From Blumeriella jaapii (lineage: Eukaryota; Ascomycota; Leotiomycetes; Helotiales; Drepanopezizaceae), in contig VWND01000078.1 of the NCBI GenBank assembly GCA_009599575.1, forward strand, positions 558,001 to 622,000: DNA of 64,000 bases. The letters run 5' to 3'. Positions 23,401-34,016 of this stretch are shown here, one piece after another. Position numbers and translations under genes: made by a program. The notes beneath the pieces are model-generated. The model was not told the origin of the DNA. It saw only the letters and a list, made by a program, of their open reading frames with translations, and ran no database searches. Position 1 is the stretch's first letter. Each line of letters begins with the position of its first letter.

Positions 23401-23990
23401 GTGTCACCCCAGACCAAAAGCAAGCCATCATTCGCCAGCTGCAAGAGGCAGGCGAGTGTGTCGCCATGGTTGGCGATGGCATTAACGACTCCCCAGCACT
23501 CGCAACTGCCGAAGTCGGAATCGCCCTGTCTTCCGGCACAGATGTAGCTATGGAAGCTGCAGACATCGTCCTCATGCGTCCCAACGAGTTGATGGACATC
23601 CCAGCCTCGATACAACTCTCTCGCTCCATCTTAAACCGCATCAAGCTCAACCTCAGCTGGGCATGTGCATACAATGTCATCGGTCTTCCTTTCGCAATGG
23701 GTGTATTCTTGCCATTCGGATACCACTTGCATCCTATGGCTGCAGGCGCGGCCATGGCGTTCTCTAGTGTTAGTGTCGTAGTAAGCAGTCTGCTTCTCAA
23801 GTTCTGGAAGCGGCCTCGGTGGATGGACGATGCGCTAGTGGGAGAGAAAGGACAGTTGAAAATGAGAGGCAAGGGATGGGGAGTGGGTGGTCTGGTGGGC
23901 AAAGTCACAGGATTTGCGGGCGCTGTCACTGGACGAAAGAGGAAGGAGGACGATGGATATGTGCCGCTCAGTACTATGGACGCAGTATGA
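20442..23990 (+). CDS. ccc2: Copper-transporting P1B-type ATPase (Ccc2/ATP7 family)
   Basis: Intronless, 1182 residues from the ATG at 20442. Three N-terminal heavy-metal domains each carry GMTCGAC (Cys36/39, Cys136/139 and Cys229/232). A fourth HMA-like fold follows (about residues 300-370) but lacks the CxxC pair. Family motifs are the actuator-domain TGE, the membrane CPC at 737-739 (in ACPCALGLATP), phosphorylated Asp781 in DKTGTLT, SEHPIGKA, and GDGINDSPAL. These identify a copper(I) exporter of the secretory pathway, which loads multicopper oxidases such as Fet3-type ferroxidases and laccases. The tail is Lys/Gly-rich. There is no sign of truncation. Confidence 0.95.
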   Translation: MASYSRLDSSEAVSRPSISTPAHMATTTLKVGGMTCGACTSAIESAFQGVAGVGNVSVSLVLERAVILHDPRQITVEQVRETIEDCGFDAEVLATDLPSPTFHASGVLYDAAMDGEEDEEAPATTTTTLAVEGMTCGACTSAIEGGFANVAGVKHVSISLLSERAVIEHDESLLTAEQIAGIIEDRGFGATVVECVRAAPAQSQRTRRRGSEQRGKCTTTTVAIEGMTCGACTSAIEGGFKDLDGMLQINISLLAERAIIVHDPAKLSSERIAEIIEDRGFDAKILSTQTSSVGRQASAAVAQFKVFGVKDAAAATALEAKLQTLPGVNSATVSLATSRLNVSHHPNTTGLRALVELIEAQGYNALVAENDDNNAQLESLSKTKEIAEWRRAFHTSLAFAVPVFLVSMFFPMFIPFLDFGRFVVVFPGLYLGDIVCLVLTTPVQFGIGKRFYISAYKSMKHGSPTMDVLVVLGTSAAFFFSIAAMLVSIFLPPHSRPSTIFDTSTMLITFITLGRFLENRAKGQTSKALSRLMSLAPSMATIYVDPIAADKAAEGWEVAIGSGTEPKSDQEGNAAEERVIPTELIQVGDIVILRPGDKIPADGTVTRGETYVDESMVTGEAMPVQKPKGGLLIAGTVNGAGRVDFRVTRAGRDTQLSQIVKLVQDAQTTRAPIQRLADKIAGIFVPIILLLGLVTFISWMILSHVLSSPPKIFIDEASGGNFMVCVKLCISVIVFACPCALGLATPTAVMVGTGVGAENGILVKGGAALETTTKITQVVLDKTGTLTLGKMTVASSNLVSTWQNNEWSRKLWWKMVGLAEMGSEHPIGKAILASAKDELGMDIDETLDGSIGEFEAVVGKGISALVEPATNAGRTRYRIVIGSVRFLRENQVDVPQAAINASEEANIKAAGSAKAASAGTTNIFIAVDGAFSGHLCLSDVVKESACAAIAALHRMNVKTAIVTGDQRSTALAVARIVGIPSENVHAGVTPDQKQAIIRQLQEAGECVAMVGDGINDSPALATAEVGIALSSGTDVAMEAADIVLMRPNELMDIPASIQLSRSILNRIKLNLSWACAYNVIGLPFAMGVFLPFGYHLHPMAAGAAMAFSSVSVVVSSLLLKFWKRPRWMDDALVGEKGQLKMRGKGWGVGGLVGKVTGFAGAVTGRKRKEDDGYVPLSTMDAV

Positions 23991-25052
23991 GTGTAAACGT
24001 AGGCTTTCCTTGCGTCAAATTGGATTGGATATTATGTCTTCGAGCTTATTAGCGTCGCGTGCACTGTACCGTATCGTATTGGGGTTTCCTGCTTTTTTTG
24101 GTGTCTGCTTGCTACATCAAGTATGGTCTGGTAGAAAACAGATGCCATGATAATGTATGGGATTTTTAGGTTCCGAACTTCATATTTACGAATTCAAGAC
24201 TTTCTCGTCATGCCCTCGGCATTTTCCCTCTTTACAAGTTCTTCTACAAGTTCATATTTGAAGAGGATCTCCCCACAATCGATCACCGGTTGTTTTGTTT
24301 GTAACAGAGTCTAAGGTGGTATTTTGCCCTTTTCGGACATGCAACCGAACTACTTTCACAAGCTGTGACTCAAGCACCCTCTATCCAATAAACCTAGAAT
24401 CATCGTGAAAAGTCTGTTTTATTTAGCATGTCTTTCAGATCCTTTGCATGGTTCTTATATCGAGCGTATGGTTACGCTGACTCGGTAAACGTTAATAAAA
24501 AGTCACCACAGGGATCTGATTAAGCTCTGACCCAGATGTGGCCCTCGCCAACGTCAACATTCGGACAACCTTTTCCTGGGCAGAACCTAGCCGAAAATAG
24601 ATACCAACACGACCTCCAACTTCGGGTAAACGCCCAATGTTTATTTCTAGGCGAGTCTACTTATTCAGGAATTCGGCTCCGCCGCTAACAAACAACCACT
24701 CCCGACTGCCCTTGCGCGCGATATAGAAGTCTGCTGCCTCGGGCGTTGACATGTACCTGTCGTGTTTTTATATTAGCACTGAACCCAGAGGCAACAGGTG
24801 CCATCTAATTCTGTTATCTGTATATAAATGTATTCTATATTTTATACGTCCCATTGCGGAGATATGGCATACGTCGAGATGCAAGGTTAGTACTGTACAA
24901 AGCCTGGATGCTACCCACGGCAGATATCGAAAGGGGCTCTCTCGTTGAATTGACTTTGATCTCGTTAGCACGTTCATCATCTAATACTTCACTACCACGT
25001 CCATTGCTACAGTACCGCCCTTTCCTCGGTACATGTTCTCCCACCCAGGACT
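23991..25052. other. Gene-free, relatively AT-rich interval
   Basis: 1.06 kb between ccc2 and a secreted-protein gene. It is visibly more AT-rich than its surroundings. No gene, repeat array or transposon end was recognised. Confidence 0.5.
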
Positions 25053-26746
25053 ATGAGGTTCCCTCTCAGCCAGGCGGCCCTTCTGGCGGTGGCCATAGTT
25101 GTCATGGCTGATCCTGTCCCTACCTCTACCTCTCGCGCTACCGCTGCTGCTAATGCTGTCGCAAGCAATGTTCCAATTCTCTCTGCCGGTAACCCACTAG
25201 TCGGTACACACCTGCCCTATGCCCCTTGTCCCAAGCCAGGCCTTAATAAAGACGACGATGAGAATTTCATCCCGCACGACGACGCCGACTTGTTCTACAC
25301 TGGAGATAACGACGGTCAGGTGGAGATTCACCACTTCATGAAGTACCCAACCATTGTCTTGGAGCAGATCGCGTCCATCATCAAAGTCGATTGTACTGCT
25401 GATTCGGTCACCATGACTTTCAACAACTCGGCGGCATTTGACAGAGCCAAAGGTGCTTGGTGGGTTGATTCTCCTCGCGGATGAAATCGAAGCTCATGTT
25501 TTCAGGGCTTCTTACTGCGATAGTAGTATCATTTTGGTTACTAACCATCTAGGACAATGTGATGCTGGACGTGAAAGATCTTTCTTCCTCACTACTCATG
25601 TAGAGTTTGATAGCTCGACTCTGGTTGCTACCACCAAGTCTACCAAAGTTGACGTGTCGTCGCTTGCCTGTAAATGTCTTTCCTGCTCCTGTCATCCTCA
25701 AAAGACTCTGACCTTGGAGATAGCCGTGACGGAAATGGAGTTTGGCCACATCCATTCCGATGACTCCATCACTCACGATCCCTTGAACCGTCGTCTAGAG
25801 CTAAACCCGTCTTACAGTGTCGACCGCAATGTCACTCTTGACGAGAACATCACCCTCTTCACCGACGACTCTTCCCTCGCCAGAGTCCAAGCCGATCGCG
25901 CCTCTTTCACCTACAACGTCACGTTTTCGGGTCGTTTCAAATACAACTGGCTCCTGTTCAAGATCGAGGACTTTTACGTCGACATCGACGCTGATCTCAC
26001 CGCCGACATCGGCATCAGCGCCGTGCTCGATGCCGCGCGCAACAAGAAGTTCGAATACGCGCCCAAATCCCTCCATTTTGGTTTCGAAATCCCCGGCTTA
26101 TTTGACATAGGACCGTCCGTCCAGTTCGCCATAGGTGGCAACTATTCCGCGTCTGAAGATGCCCGGATATCCACCGGGCTCAAGGCCGCGGTCAAAGGTG
26201 GCAACGTCCATCTGGACGCACTCGACGCGGGCAAGAACCGTGCTACTGGCTGGAAGCCAGATTGTAAGTTTCCTCCCTTCCATTCACCCTCCACGTCCTT
26301 TACTGAGAATGATCGCAGACTCTGCAGATTCTAAAATCAACGCCATGGCCGCCGCCGATTTCAGCCCCTATGTTACCACTACCGTTGCATTCAACGTCAA
26401 TGCCTTCAACGGACTGATCAACCTCTCCACAGGCGTGAGAGCAATTTCTAGTTTCGACAGCCACTACTCGATGGATGGCGACCAAAAGAGCGATGCCAAA
26501 CTCATTGAACCAGCGAAATCCGCGGAAATGGTCATTTCCGCGGACGCAGCCGATTCTCCAGAACAAGCCGTCTCCACAGACCTAAGCCCACCCTCACCCC
26601 CTAAGAAATCTAAGTGTTCTGATAACCTTTTCCTGGACAGGAATTACACCTTCGTGCTCGAAATCTTCTCTGTCGGGTTCTCGAGGAGACTATTGGAATT
26701 GACGGTGCCGATCGCGGATCACATCTGCGCCGCCCTTGATGGTTAG
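25053..26746 (+). CDS. Secreted protein resembling DUF7029/DUF7223 family
   Basis: Exons 25053-25459, 25506-26263 and 26319-26746 encode 530 residues. The first intron (46 bp, GTGGGT...TTCAG) restores Trp and removes what otherwise looks like a frame break. The second is 55 bp (GTAAGT...CGCAG). A signal peptide (MRFPLSQAALLAVAIVVMA) leads the protein. The N-terminal domain ends with an AFDRAK...ILVTNHLGQC pattern, as I remember for DUF7029. The later part (IEDFYVDIDADLTADIGIS, EIPGLFDIGP, then a WKPD motif) resembles DUF7223. Several NxS/T sites support secretion. The biochemical function is unknown. Such proteins are common in plant-associated and saprophytic ascomycetes. The domain names are from memory and need a profile search. 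Confidence 0.7.
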
Positions 26747-27538
26747 AGAGTCCAGGGACGAACGTTCTTGGTAGACGTATCTTTCCATCGATCTCGCTTC
26801 ACGTCGACGACAACATTAAATTTAAATGTAAATGCTAATCCCTATCGACGAGGAGTTAGAACTGCAGCAATCCACTTGGTGCCTCATTTGCACAGGGCTT
26901 CCGGCCATTCGTGGGCATTTCTCTTCCACGCTGCACATGGGGTCAGCACTAAGTACCTAGGGAAGCTACATAATCATGCTTACATTAGGTCTGTTCGTCA
27001 CGCGAAAACTCGACCACCAATTCAGCCTCGAGGCTCCCCCAGACGAGGGTCGGGCTCGATACCCGCGGACGTACGGTGTGTACGATGAAGGCCTTCGGCG
27101 GCACGAGATCGGTAGATGCTACTGCTGGCTTGTCGGTCGACACGGGACTCGCAAGCCGTGCTGGTTTCTACACCACGTCCCCGATCACGGGGAGGACATC
27201 ACGGTCTGCGAAGTTGCAGGTGGCTGGCGAGGGGACTACTGACCGGGCGGGAACGCTGCATCAAGAGTTGCGTTCTCCAGGCTGGAAGCCGGCCGGGTTG
27301 CATCTTCGAGACAGGTGTGGTTTAAGTCGGGGCAGGTTAGCTAGCTCCTATTATCACTCTCGTCGGTCACGAAAGCCCAACGGTCTTACGTAGTCGCAAA
27401 ATCAATCTTGAAAATTGGGATGAACGATGTACATGTATCTCTATGTTTGAAAGAGTGCTGTGGATTTTGAGGATGGAATGTTACTGGACTTTGGATGAGA
27501 GCTGGCTTTGCCCGTCTATTTGTTTAAAGCTTGTACTG

Positions 27539-27602
27539 TAGTAGTAGTAGTGGTACTGTAGTGGTAGTAGTAGTAGTAGTAGTAGCAGCAGCAGCAGCAG
27601 CA
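27539..27602. repeat. (GTA)n/(GCA)n compound microsatellite
   Basis: Interrupted TAG/GTA triplets pass into five CAG triplets. Confidence 0.85.
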
Positions 27603-29778
27603 TTGATTAACGTCCAACGGACGTGCCTAGCTCAGGAAAAACATGCAGATGCAAAAGGTAAAAAAAGCTTGTAGGCAGGACATTTGCCTCCTTCCATATT
27701 GAATTATATAAGTATAATTCCATCATTCAAGTGAGCATCGCCTTAGTGAGCGAATCCGAACAGAGCCAGATTCTCTCATTCCATACTCCAGAGACCAGCT
27801 CTTCCCTCTGCTCGGTGCACGCAGTTGAGGAGACACACAGCGTACTAGAGTTTCAATTGGCTTTTCCAGGACCAGCTATCTACCTAGGTATCTATCTATC
27901 ATGCTTTCCTCAGTACTGGTCCATGCTTTCTGGGCTGTTCTTCAGCATACTGTACCTTGGAAATCCTTACCTGCAATTTAAGCATATTAAGGTACCTTTC
28001 GTACAGTAAGTAACCTTGCGAGCGTGTTCGACAATGTTCACTCATATCAGAGCTGTGCGCCGGCCAGCTACTAACCACCCACCCCGACTCCGTGGTTTTC
28101 AGTTCACACGCCGTAAGGTAGGTAGTTTGGCGTCCGTGTTTAGATAGCTCCGTGTCGGATATCGACATATGGTTGCGAGAAGTAGAACAAGCCCAAGCCC
28201 AAGCCCTTGCACGATTGATTGCCATGTCTGTTGGTCAGACTCACGTGTCTTGACTCGATGGCTGTACAGTAGCATAAGCCGGTCAATATAAACCCTCCTC
28301 GTCAACACAAACCCTCCTCGTCAGCGCCCCCCATTAACCCCCTCCCCTGACACCCTGCTTACCCCCGATAGATACTTCAGCAGTGCCGACTTGAAATTCT
28401 TCATGACACCATCCCGCATGCTCGCCTTCCAGAGCGTATTCACTGTACTGTACAGTACTTCGTAAACAATATCGTACGACACTTCCCTCGCAGCGGGAGA
28501 GGGTGATGCGGCACGAGCAGAGACATGGGACAGATGAAAAGCTCACTCATGATTACGGACGTAACCTACCTATCTTCTAGGATGGGGGGTTTCCTCGCGG
28601 CCGGATGACTACTGCAACTACTGTCATAGTACAGGCGCTCTCTGCGGGTTAGGCGTACGGTAGATCTACCCCGATTGCATCTATTCTTAGACTGCGAGAA
28701 TCTACAAACCTTACGTAGTCCGAGACTGAGGGCAGAGGAGCACGAGGGCATCTCGGAGGATGAAGCGTTGTCAACCACACATGGAGAGCGGCGGCGTCGT
28801 CCTACAGTACTACAATCTGATACCGTACGTAGGCACTTCTTTCAATCTCACTTCGTGATCTTGGCGTCTGGTACTGTACAATTCTGTACTGTGCTCGTGC
28901 GTTTCTATGATTCCTCAGGCCGTAGAAGCCTCGAGCCAGGCGGGCGCGTCAATACGAATGCCTCTTCTCGAGAGGGCTCGACTCTAGCTGACTCTTGTAC
29001 TTATGTATGTAGCTGATCACTCGACCATGACTGACACCAACACTAAGATGGGTAGGTAACACGAACTGTGATGCCAGACATCCACTTACCACGTACAGAC
29101 AAGCGTATCTCTCCCAGCCCGGGATCCCGATTCCCCTCCGCTCCGCCATGTGCCCGTCTGTGAAGTACAGGCATACCGATGCCGATGTAGCGGTACGGAG
29201 GTACAGACTGGCTCGACATTCGAGACTCGAGATTCGCGATTCGCGATTCCATGTTGACGTGATTCTGGATGGGCGACCCGGCCACATCGCATCGCGCATC
29301 GCGCATCGCGCATCGCGCATCACCACATCTCACCACCGCCCACGGCTCGCTGGCCGGGCCTCGTGTCCGCCGGTGTCCATCTATAGGTCGAGCCGCTGTC
29401 GTGCTCCCTCCCTATCGGCATCCTTCGCCGGCGGCCCGCCGTCCTCTCCTGTCATGCGTGACCAGGTGGTGCCGCTGCCGCTGCTCTTGCGCTTGCTCTC
29501 GCTCTTGCTGGCTCTTGCTGGCTCTTTTGCTCTGGCTCTGCCTCTCGCTCTCGCTCTCGCTGTTGCTCTCGCTCTCGCTCTCCGGTCTCGAATGTATGGT
29601 GTGGTGTAGTGGATGACAAGGTCGATGCCCTGCAGGCCTGGTGCCACGCTCTGTGGTGAGCCAAGGTGAGCGAGCGAGGTGAGATGGACAAAAGCATTCA
29701 GGGCCCGTGCTGTGCCGTGCTGTGCTTGTGCTGCGGTGGAGCACTTACTTTGCTTCCCGTCTTTGCCCCTCCACCTCG

Positions 29779-30004
29779 ACCTCCACCACCTCCACCACCT
29801 CCACCATCTCCACCATCTCCACCTCCACCTCCACTTCCACTTCCACCTCCACCTCCACCTCCATCTCCACCTCCACAATTTTCCCCTCCACAACTCACAA
29901 CCTTCCCTCCACCTCCACAACTTTCCCCTCCACATCTCACAACCTTTCCCTCCACACCTCACAACCTTCCCCTCCACATCTCACAACCTCCCCCTCCCCC
30001 TCCC
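29779..30004. repeat. G-free CCACCT-type minisatellite tract
   Basis: 226 consecutive plus-strand bases contain no G. Hexamer-like CTCCAC units (29781-29875) pass into degenerate CCACAAC(T)TTCCCCT and CATCTCACAACC units. The strand asymmetry is extreme. Confidence 0.8.
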
Positions 30005-30147
30005 GGGGTGTGACGGTGCGAGAACTTCCATCTACGAACAGGAATGCCTATTCCCAAGCATCGGAGTCCGATGATCACAGACGCTTCCTATCCTAAGCAC
30101 GACTCTCAACGACAATAACGACCGACCTGTCATCGCGCTGGCTCGAC

Positions 30148-30183
30148 GAGGTCCCCCCTCCCCCCCCTCCCCCCCCCTCCTCC
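30148..30183. repeat. C-run tract just upstream of the sugar-transporter start
   Basis: Runs of 6, 8 and 9 C separated by T lie within 45 bp of the ATG at 30190. The complementary strand has at least three long G runs. Confidence 0.75.
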
Positions 30184-30189
30184 TGCACC

Positions 30190-31957
30190 ATGGCAATAGC
30201 CATGGCCTGGCACAAACCCGATAACGTCGCTGGCTCGTCCGCGCCGGCCATCATGGTTGGCCTGTTTGTCGCGACGGGAGGCTTGCTCTTCGGATACGAT
30301 ACCGGGTGAGTGGCTCGGCCGTGGGTGGTCGGCTCGGACTGACGGTCGTTCAGCATAATATCGGGTATCCTAGCCATGAAGGCCTTCCGGGACGAGTTCT
30401 CGACGGGCTACATCGATCCGCATGATCATCAGCAAAACGTGTCGCCGGCCCAATCCTCCATTATCGTGGCCATCTTGAGTGCTGGGACTTTCTTCGGCGC
30501 CCTGATGGCGGCGCCGATGGGAGACAAACTCGGTCGTCGCATGTCCCTCATCATTGCGGTGGCAATCTTTGCCTTTGGGATCATCTTGCAGACCGTAGCG
30601 ATGGCAATTCCTCTACTGGTCTTGGGAAGGTACGCCTGAGCTTCTGCTTCAACGCGCCGGGGAAGACTGACAAGACGCAGATTCTTTGCTGGCCTTGGTG
30701 TTGGCATCATTTCGGTTCTTGTGCCGCTGTACCAATCCGAGATGGCGCCGAAGTGGATTCGAGGCACTCTCGTCTGTGCCTATCAACTCGCGATAACTGC
30801 TGGCCTCCTTCTGGCCGCCATTGTCAACATATTCACCCAGAGACTGAAGAGCCCCAATGCCTTTCGGATTCCACTCGCCCTACAATTCATCTGGGCTGGC
30901 AACCTCCTCCTCGGGCTGCTTCTCCTTCCGGAAACCCCTCGCTATCTCATCAAGCGAGGCTTACACGCCGCCGCCGCATCGTCCCTCAGTCGTTTACGGC
31001 GACTGGATCACGCATCCAGCTTTGATCGAGGAGCTTGCGGAGATCCAAGCTAACCATGAATACGAACTCGGCCTTGGGCCCTCGACATACCGAGATGTCT
31101 TCATGGGCTCACCGCACTTGGGACGTCGTCTCTTGACCGGTTGCGGCTTACAGATTCTGCAGCAGCTGTCTGGCTGTAACTTCATCTTCTACTACGGGAC
31201 CACGTTTTTTGCCCGTATCGGGATTCAATCGCCCTACATCGTCGCGCTCGTCGTCGCCGTGGTGAACTTCGTCTCCACCATCCCGAGCATGTTCCTCGTG
31301 GAGTCAATAGGGCGGCGACATCTTCTTATGACCGGCGCCGGTGGCATGGCCGTCTGCCAGCTCCTGGTCGCATCCGTCGGCACCGCCATCCCCAAATCCT
31401 ATGCAGCGAACATGGTCCTCATCGTCTTTGTCTGCATCTATCTTTTCTTTTTCGCCGCTTCTTGGGGCCCAGTCGCCTGGGTCGTCACCTCGGAGATCTA
31501 CCCGCTCAAGGTCCGCGCTAAGTCCATGTCCATCTCGACGGCATCGAACTGGCTCCTCAACTTCACCATTGCGTACGGAACCCCGTACCTCGTCAACAGC
31601 GGACCCGGCTATGCGAATCTCCAGGCCAGGGTGTTCTTCATATGGGGCACCTTCAGTGCCATCGCCGTCGTCTTCGTGTGGTGTATGGTCTACGAGACCA
31701 GCCGCATCAGTCTCGAGCAGATCGACGAGATGTACGAGCGCATCGACCACGCCTGGGATTCCAAGACCTTCCAACCGAGCTGGAGCTTCCAAGAAATGCG
31801 CGACGAAGGCGTCTCCGCGAGCGGGATCCAGCTCACGGGCAACGAGGAGCTGCGGCGGCGGACTGGCACGTCGACCAGCACGGATGAGAGTGGCGTGACG
31901 ATGACGGAGGAGGATAAGATCATTTCGCAGCTGGGCGACGTCAATTTTAGTTATTAG
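30190..31957 (+). CDS. MFS sugar transporter with an apparent frameshift
   Basis: Exons 30190-30305, 30354-30629 and 30681-31957. The frame changes inside exon 3 near 31006-31010, from one reading ...SSLSRLRRLD to one continuing THPALIEELAEIQANHEYE. No intron of plausible size fits between them. Loss of two bases (an original GATATCACG reading D-I-T) or gain of one would explain it. With the frame corrected the protein is about 556 residues with 12 predicted membrane spans. Sugar-porter signatures are GGLLFGYDTG, GDKLGRRMS, the LPETPRYLIKRG motif and QQLSGCNFIFYYG. It resembles fungal hexose transporters of the Rco3/Hgt1 group. It may be a real pseudogene or a sequence error. Confidence 0.75.
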
Positions 31958-33288
31958 TTATCGAAAGTTTTTTTATCTTTTGGTTTTTGTGTATGTCTTA
32001 TATTTTCACACTTCTTTTTCTTATTTACTTACAACAAAATCTTTTGCGTTTGGTAGTTCAGCGTTGGGGTTTTTGTCGGAGGTTAGGCAGGCATACGCGC
32101 CTAAGGCGTTTTCAGGAAGGGCATCGATCGAAACCGGACTCGGGCTTGGGATAGGATGGGGATGGGGATGGGGTTCGGGGTATCTGCGACTTGACTTGAC
32201 TTGACCGTGGAAATGTTCTCCTCGGCGAAAATACTCGAAAGGACAGACATTGTGGTTGTCTTTTTTTTTTTTCTTTTGCCATATACCTACAGATCAGATA
32301 CCACACTGGGTGATGGGTAGTACTAGGGAAGCCAAGGCGAAAATGGGAGATACGGCTGGCTAAGTACAGGGTCATGGACGAAATGACAAATTCGGGGCAA
32401 TCTTAATTGTCTTTGTACTAGCACCACTTATTGTAAAATGTAACATCTATTTGTAATCTCTATTTGGTACCCGGGTTTTTAGGCTCCTCCGTCTTTTCTT
32501 TTCCTTTTGGCCTTGGCTCGTTGTGTCATTGATAAGTAAGTACTTACTGTACAGTCGGTACTGTACTGTAAATACTGTACATTATATTCGAACAAGTATG
32601 CACCATGCCAAGTAACCGCTCTGATTGAATGCTTGCTTGCTTGCTTGTTTGCTTGTTTACCTTTTCCCCCAACGCTGTCTACCTCGTTGACTTCAGCGGA
32701 AAAAAAAAAAAAAAAGAATCACATTTTCCACAAGCCCTGTTTGATCATCTCCCTCCGAGATCCTCCCTCCTCCTCCTCCTCCTCCTCCTCCTCCGGCCTG
32801 TCTGTCCCACCCCACCCACCGAAAGCCTACGCACGGTACTGTACCGTACCGTACTATCCAAATAAGCCACCCACCTAACCGCCTCCCCAACTTCTCCCGC
32901 AACAATCGCTTGCATCAGTCAGTGAGTGAGTCCGTCAGTCCGTCCGATGTTAGGACCTACATAGGTAGGTAGGTAGGTAGGTAGGTTGATGATGATGTGT
33001 GGGGCTGCTCTCTCTCTCTCTCTCTCTTCAGCGAGCGATTGCGAGAGCTCTTTTCTGTGGGGGGCGGGGGGGGGGCGGGCTTGCTCGCCTCTATGTCATT
33101 TCTTAGGTACCTGCTGTACTGTACTGTACTGTACGGAATGGGCCAAGTACCCGTGCCGGTTCCCTCGTCCCGAATAGGGAGGGATCTTTTGGGACCGATG
33201 TAGTGAGGGGGGCGTCCTTGAGGTACTGTGCTGTTTGTACTGTACTGTATGTACTGTACTGTATGTACTGTACTGTAGGTAGTGCAGC

Positions 33289-33326
33289 TCACTCACTCAC
33301 TCACTCACTCACTCACTCACTCACTC
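33289..33326. repeat. (TCAC)n microsatellite
   Basis: About nine CTCA/TCAC tetramers in an unbroken run. Confidence 0.9.
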
Positions 33327-33362
33327 CCTTATCCTTCCTTATAACCAGCGAAGGGAGGGGGG

Positions 33363-33364
<2 letters not shown>

Positions 33365-33404
<40 letters not shown>
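33365..33404. repeat. (GA)n microsatellite
   Basis: About 19 GA dinucleotides, immediately after a G run. Confidence 0.9.
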
Positions 33405-33406
<2 letters not shown>

Positions 33407-34016
33407 GAGGCAGGCGAGTGGGTGGGGTGCTGAATCTGCTGTATTGGAGAACGAGTGAGCTGGGCGATTGAGGCTGATCATAACCGACGTCGTAGAAGAA
33501 TAGATGGAGGGAGAAGCTACCCACCTAGGTAGGCAGATAGGTAGGTAGGTGGGTAGGCAGGTAAGGTAGGCAGGTGCTGTACTGTACATAGGTACATGAT
33601 CTCCCCTTTTTTTTTAAGCTGCTCTGTCTCTTCTTATACTTCTACTGTTGTATGTAAATGCGACTTTTTATTGAGTTGCAACTCAAGTCACGGTTGCATG
33701 TGATAGCTAGCCAGTGCGTGAATTGACCGAGAGAGAAACGATGCTGGGTATGAATTGGAATGGTACAAAACATATGCTCTGGATATCGATGTTCGATTGG
33801 TCTAGCAACCAGGGCCAGGACCAGGACCAGGACCAGCCCGGCGGTTTGGTTTCGCCCTTCACCACGAAGTTCGTTAGTCTCGCACAATGACTGTCACTTG
33901 TACGGTAAGAGGCAAGGTCATGAGAGAAAGACACAAGCAATTTGCGCGCAAGGCTAATACCCAAGACCCCGTTCCCAACCAGCCGCATGAAACCTATCTA
34001 TACACACTTCCATCTT

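Larger units (their letters stand above)
26747..30189. other. 3.4-kb gene-poor, repeat-rich interval
   Basis: No gene is supported. It holds GTA/CAG microsatellites (27539-27602), scattered GTAC palindromes (27950-28010, 28440-28460, 28800-28890), a 7-bp CATCGCG array near 29284-29322, GCTCTC-rich polypyrimidine DNA (29480-29585) and a 226-bp stretch with no G on the plus strand (29779-30004). Overlapping open frames in all registers (29381-30096) come from the repeat composition. Confidence 0.6.
31958..34016. other. Intergenic microsatellite cluster
   Basis: Two kilobases between convergent genes with no supported gene. It contains a GTAC-palindrome group (32540-32580), an A15 run (32701-32715), (CTC)n (32761-32794), TAGG repeats (32961-32986, 33525-33573), (CT)n (33009-33027), G runs (33057-33079), TACTG palindromes (33110-33135, 33237-33277), (TCAC)n (33289-33326) and (GA)n (33365-33404). 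Confidence 0.7.

Noticed and set aside
25440..25510. Apparent frameshift in the secreted-protein gene
   Set aside because: A 46-bp intron (donor GTGGGT at 25460, acceptor TTCAG ending 25505) restores frame and a conserved Trp. The three exons total 1593 bases, a multiple of three.
26976..27393. Overlapping frames after the secreted-protein gene, possibly an extra exon
   Set aside because: The secreted protein has its own stop at 26746, and no splice path or family pattern connects to these frames.
29381..30096. Long open frames on both strands rich in Arg/Glu, Trp/Arg or Pro
   Set aside because: They cover polypyrimidine and CCACCT repeat DNA, and their residues simply mirror the repeat units.
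32961..32986. TAGG repeats as an internal telomere tract
   Set aside because: The unit is a plain tetramer (TAGG), not TTAGGG, and the array is short and embedded among other microsatellites.
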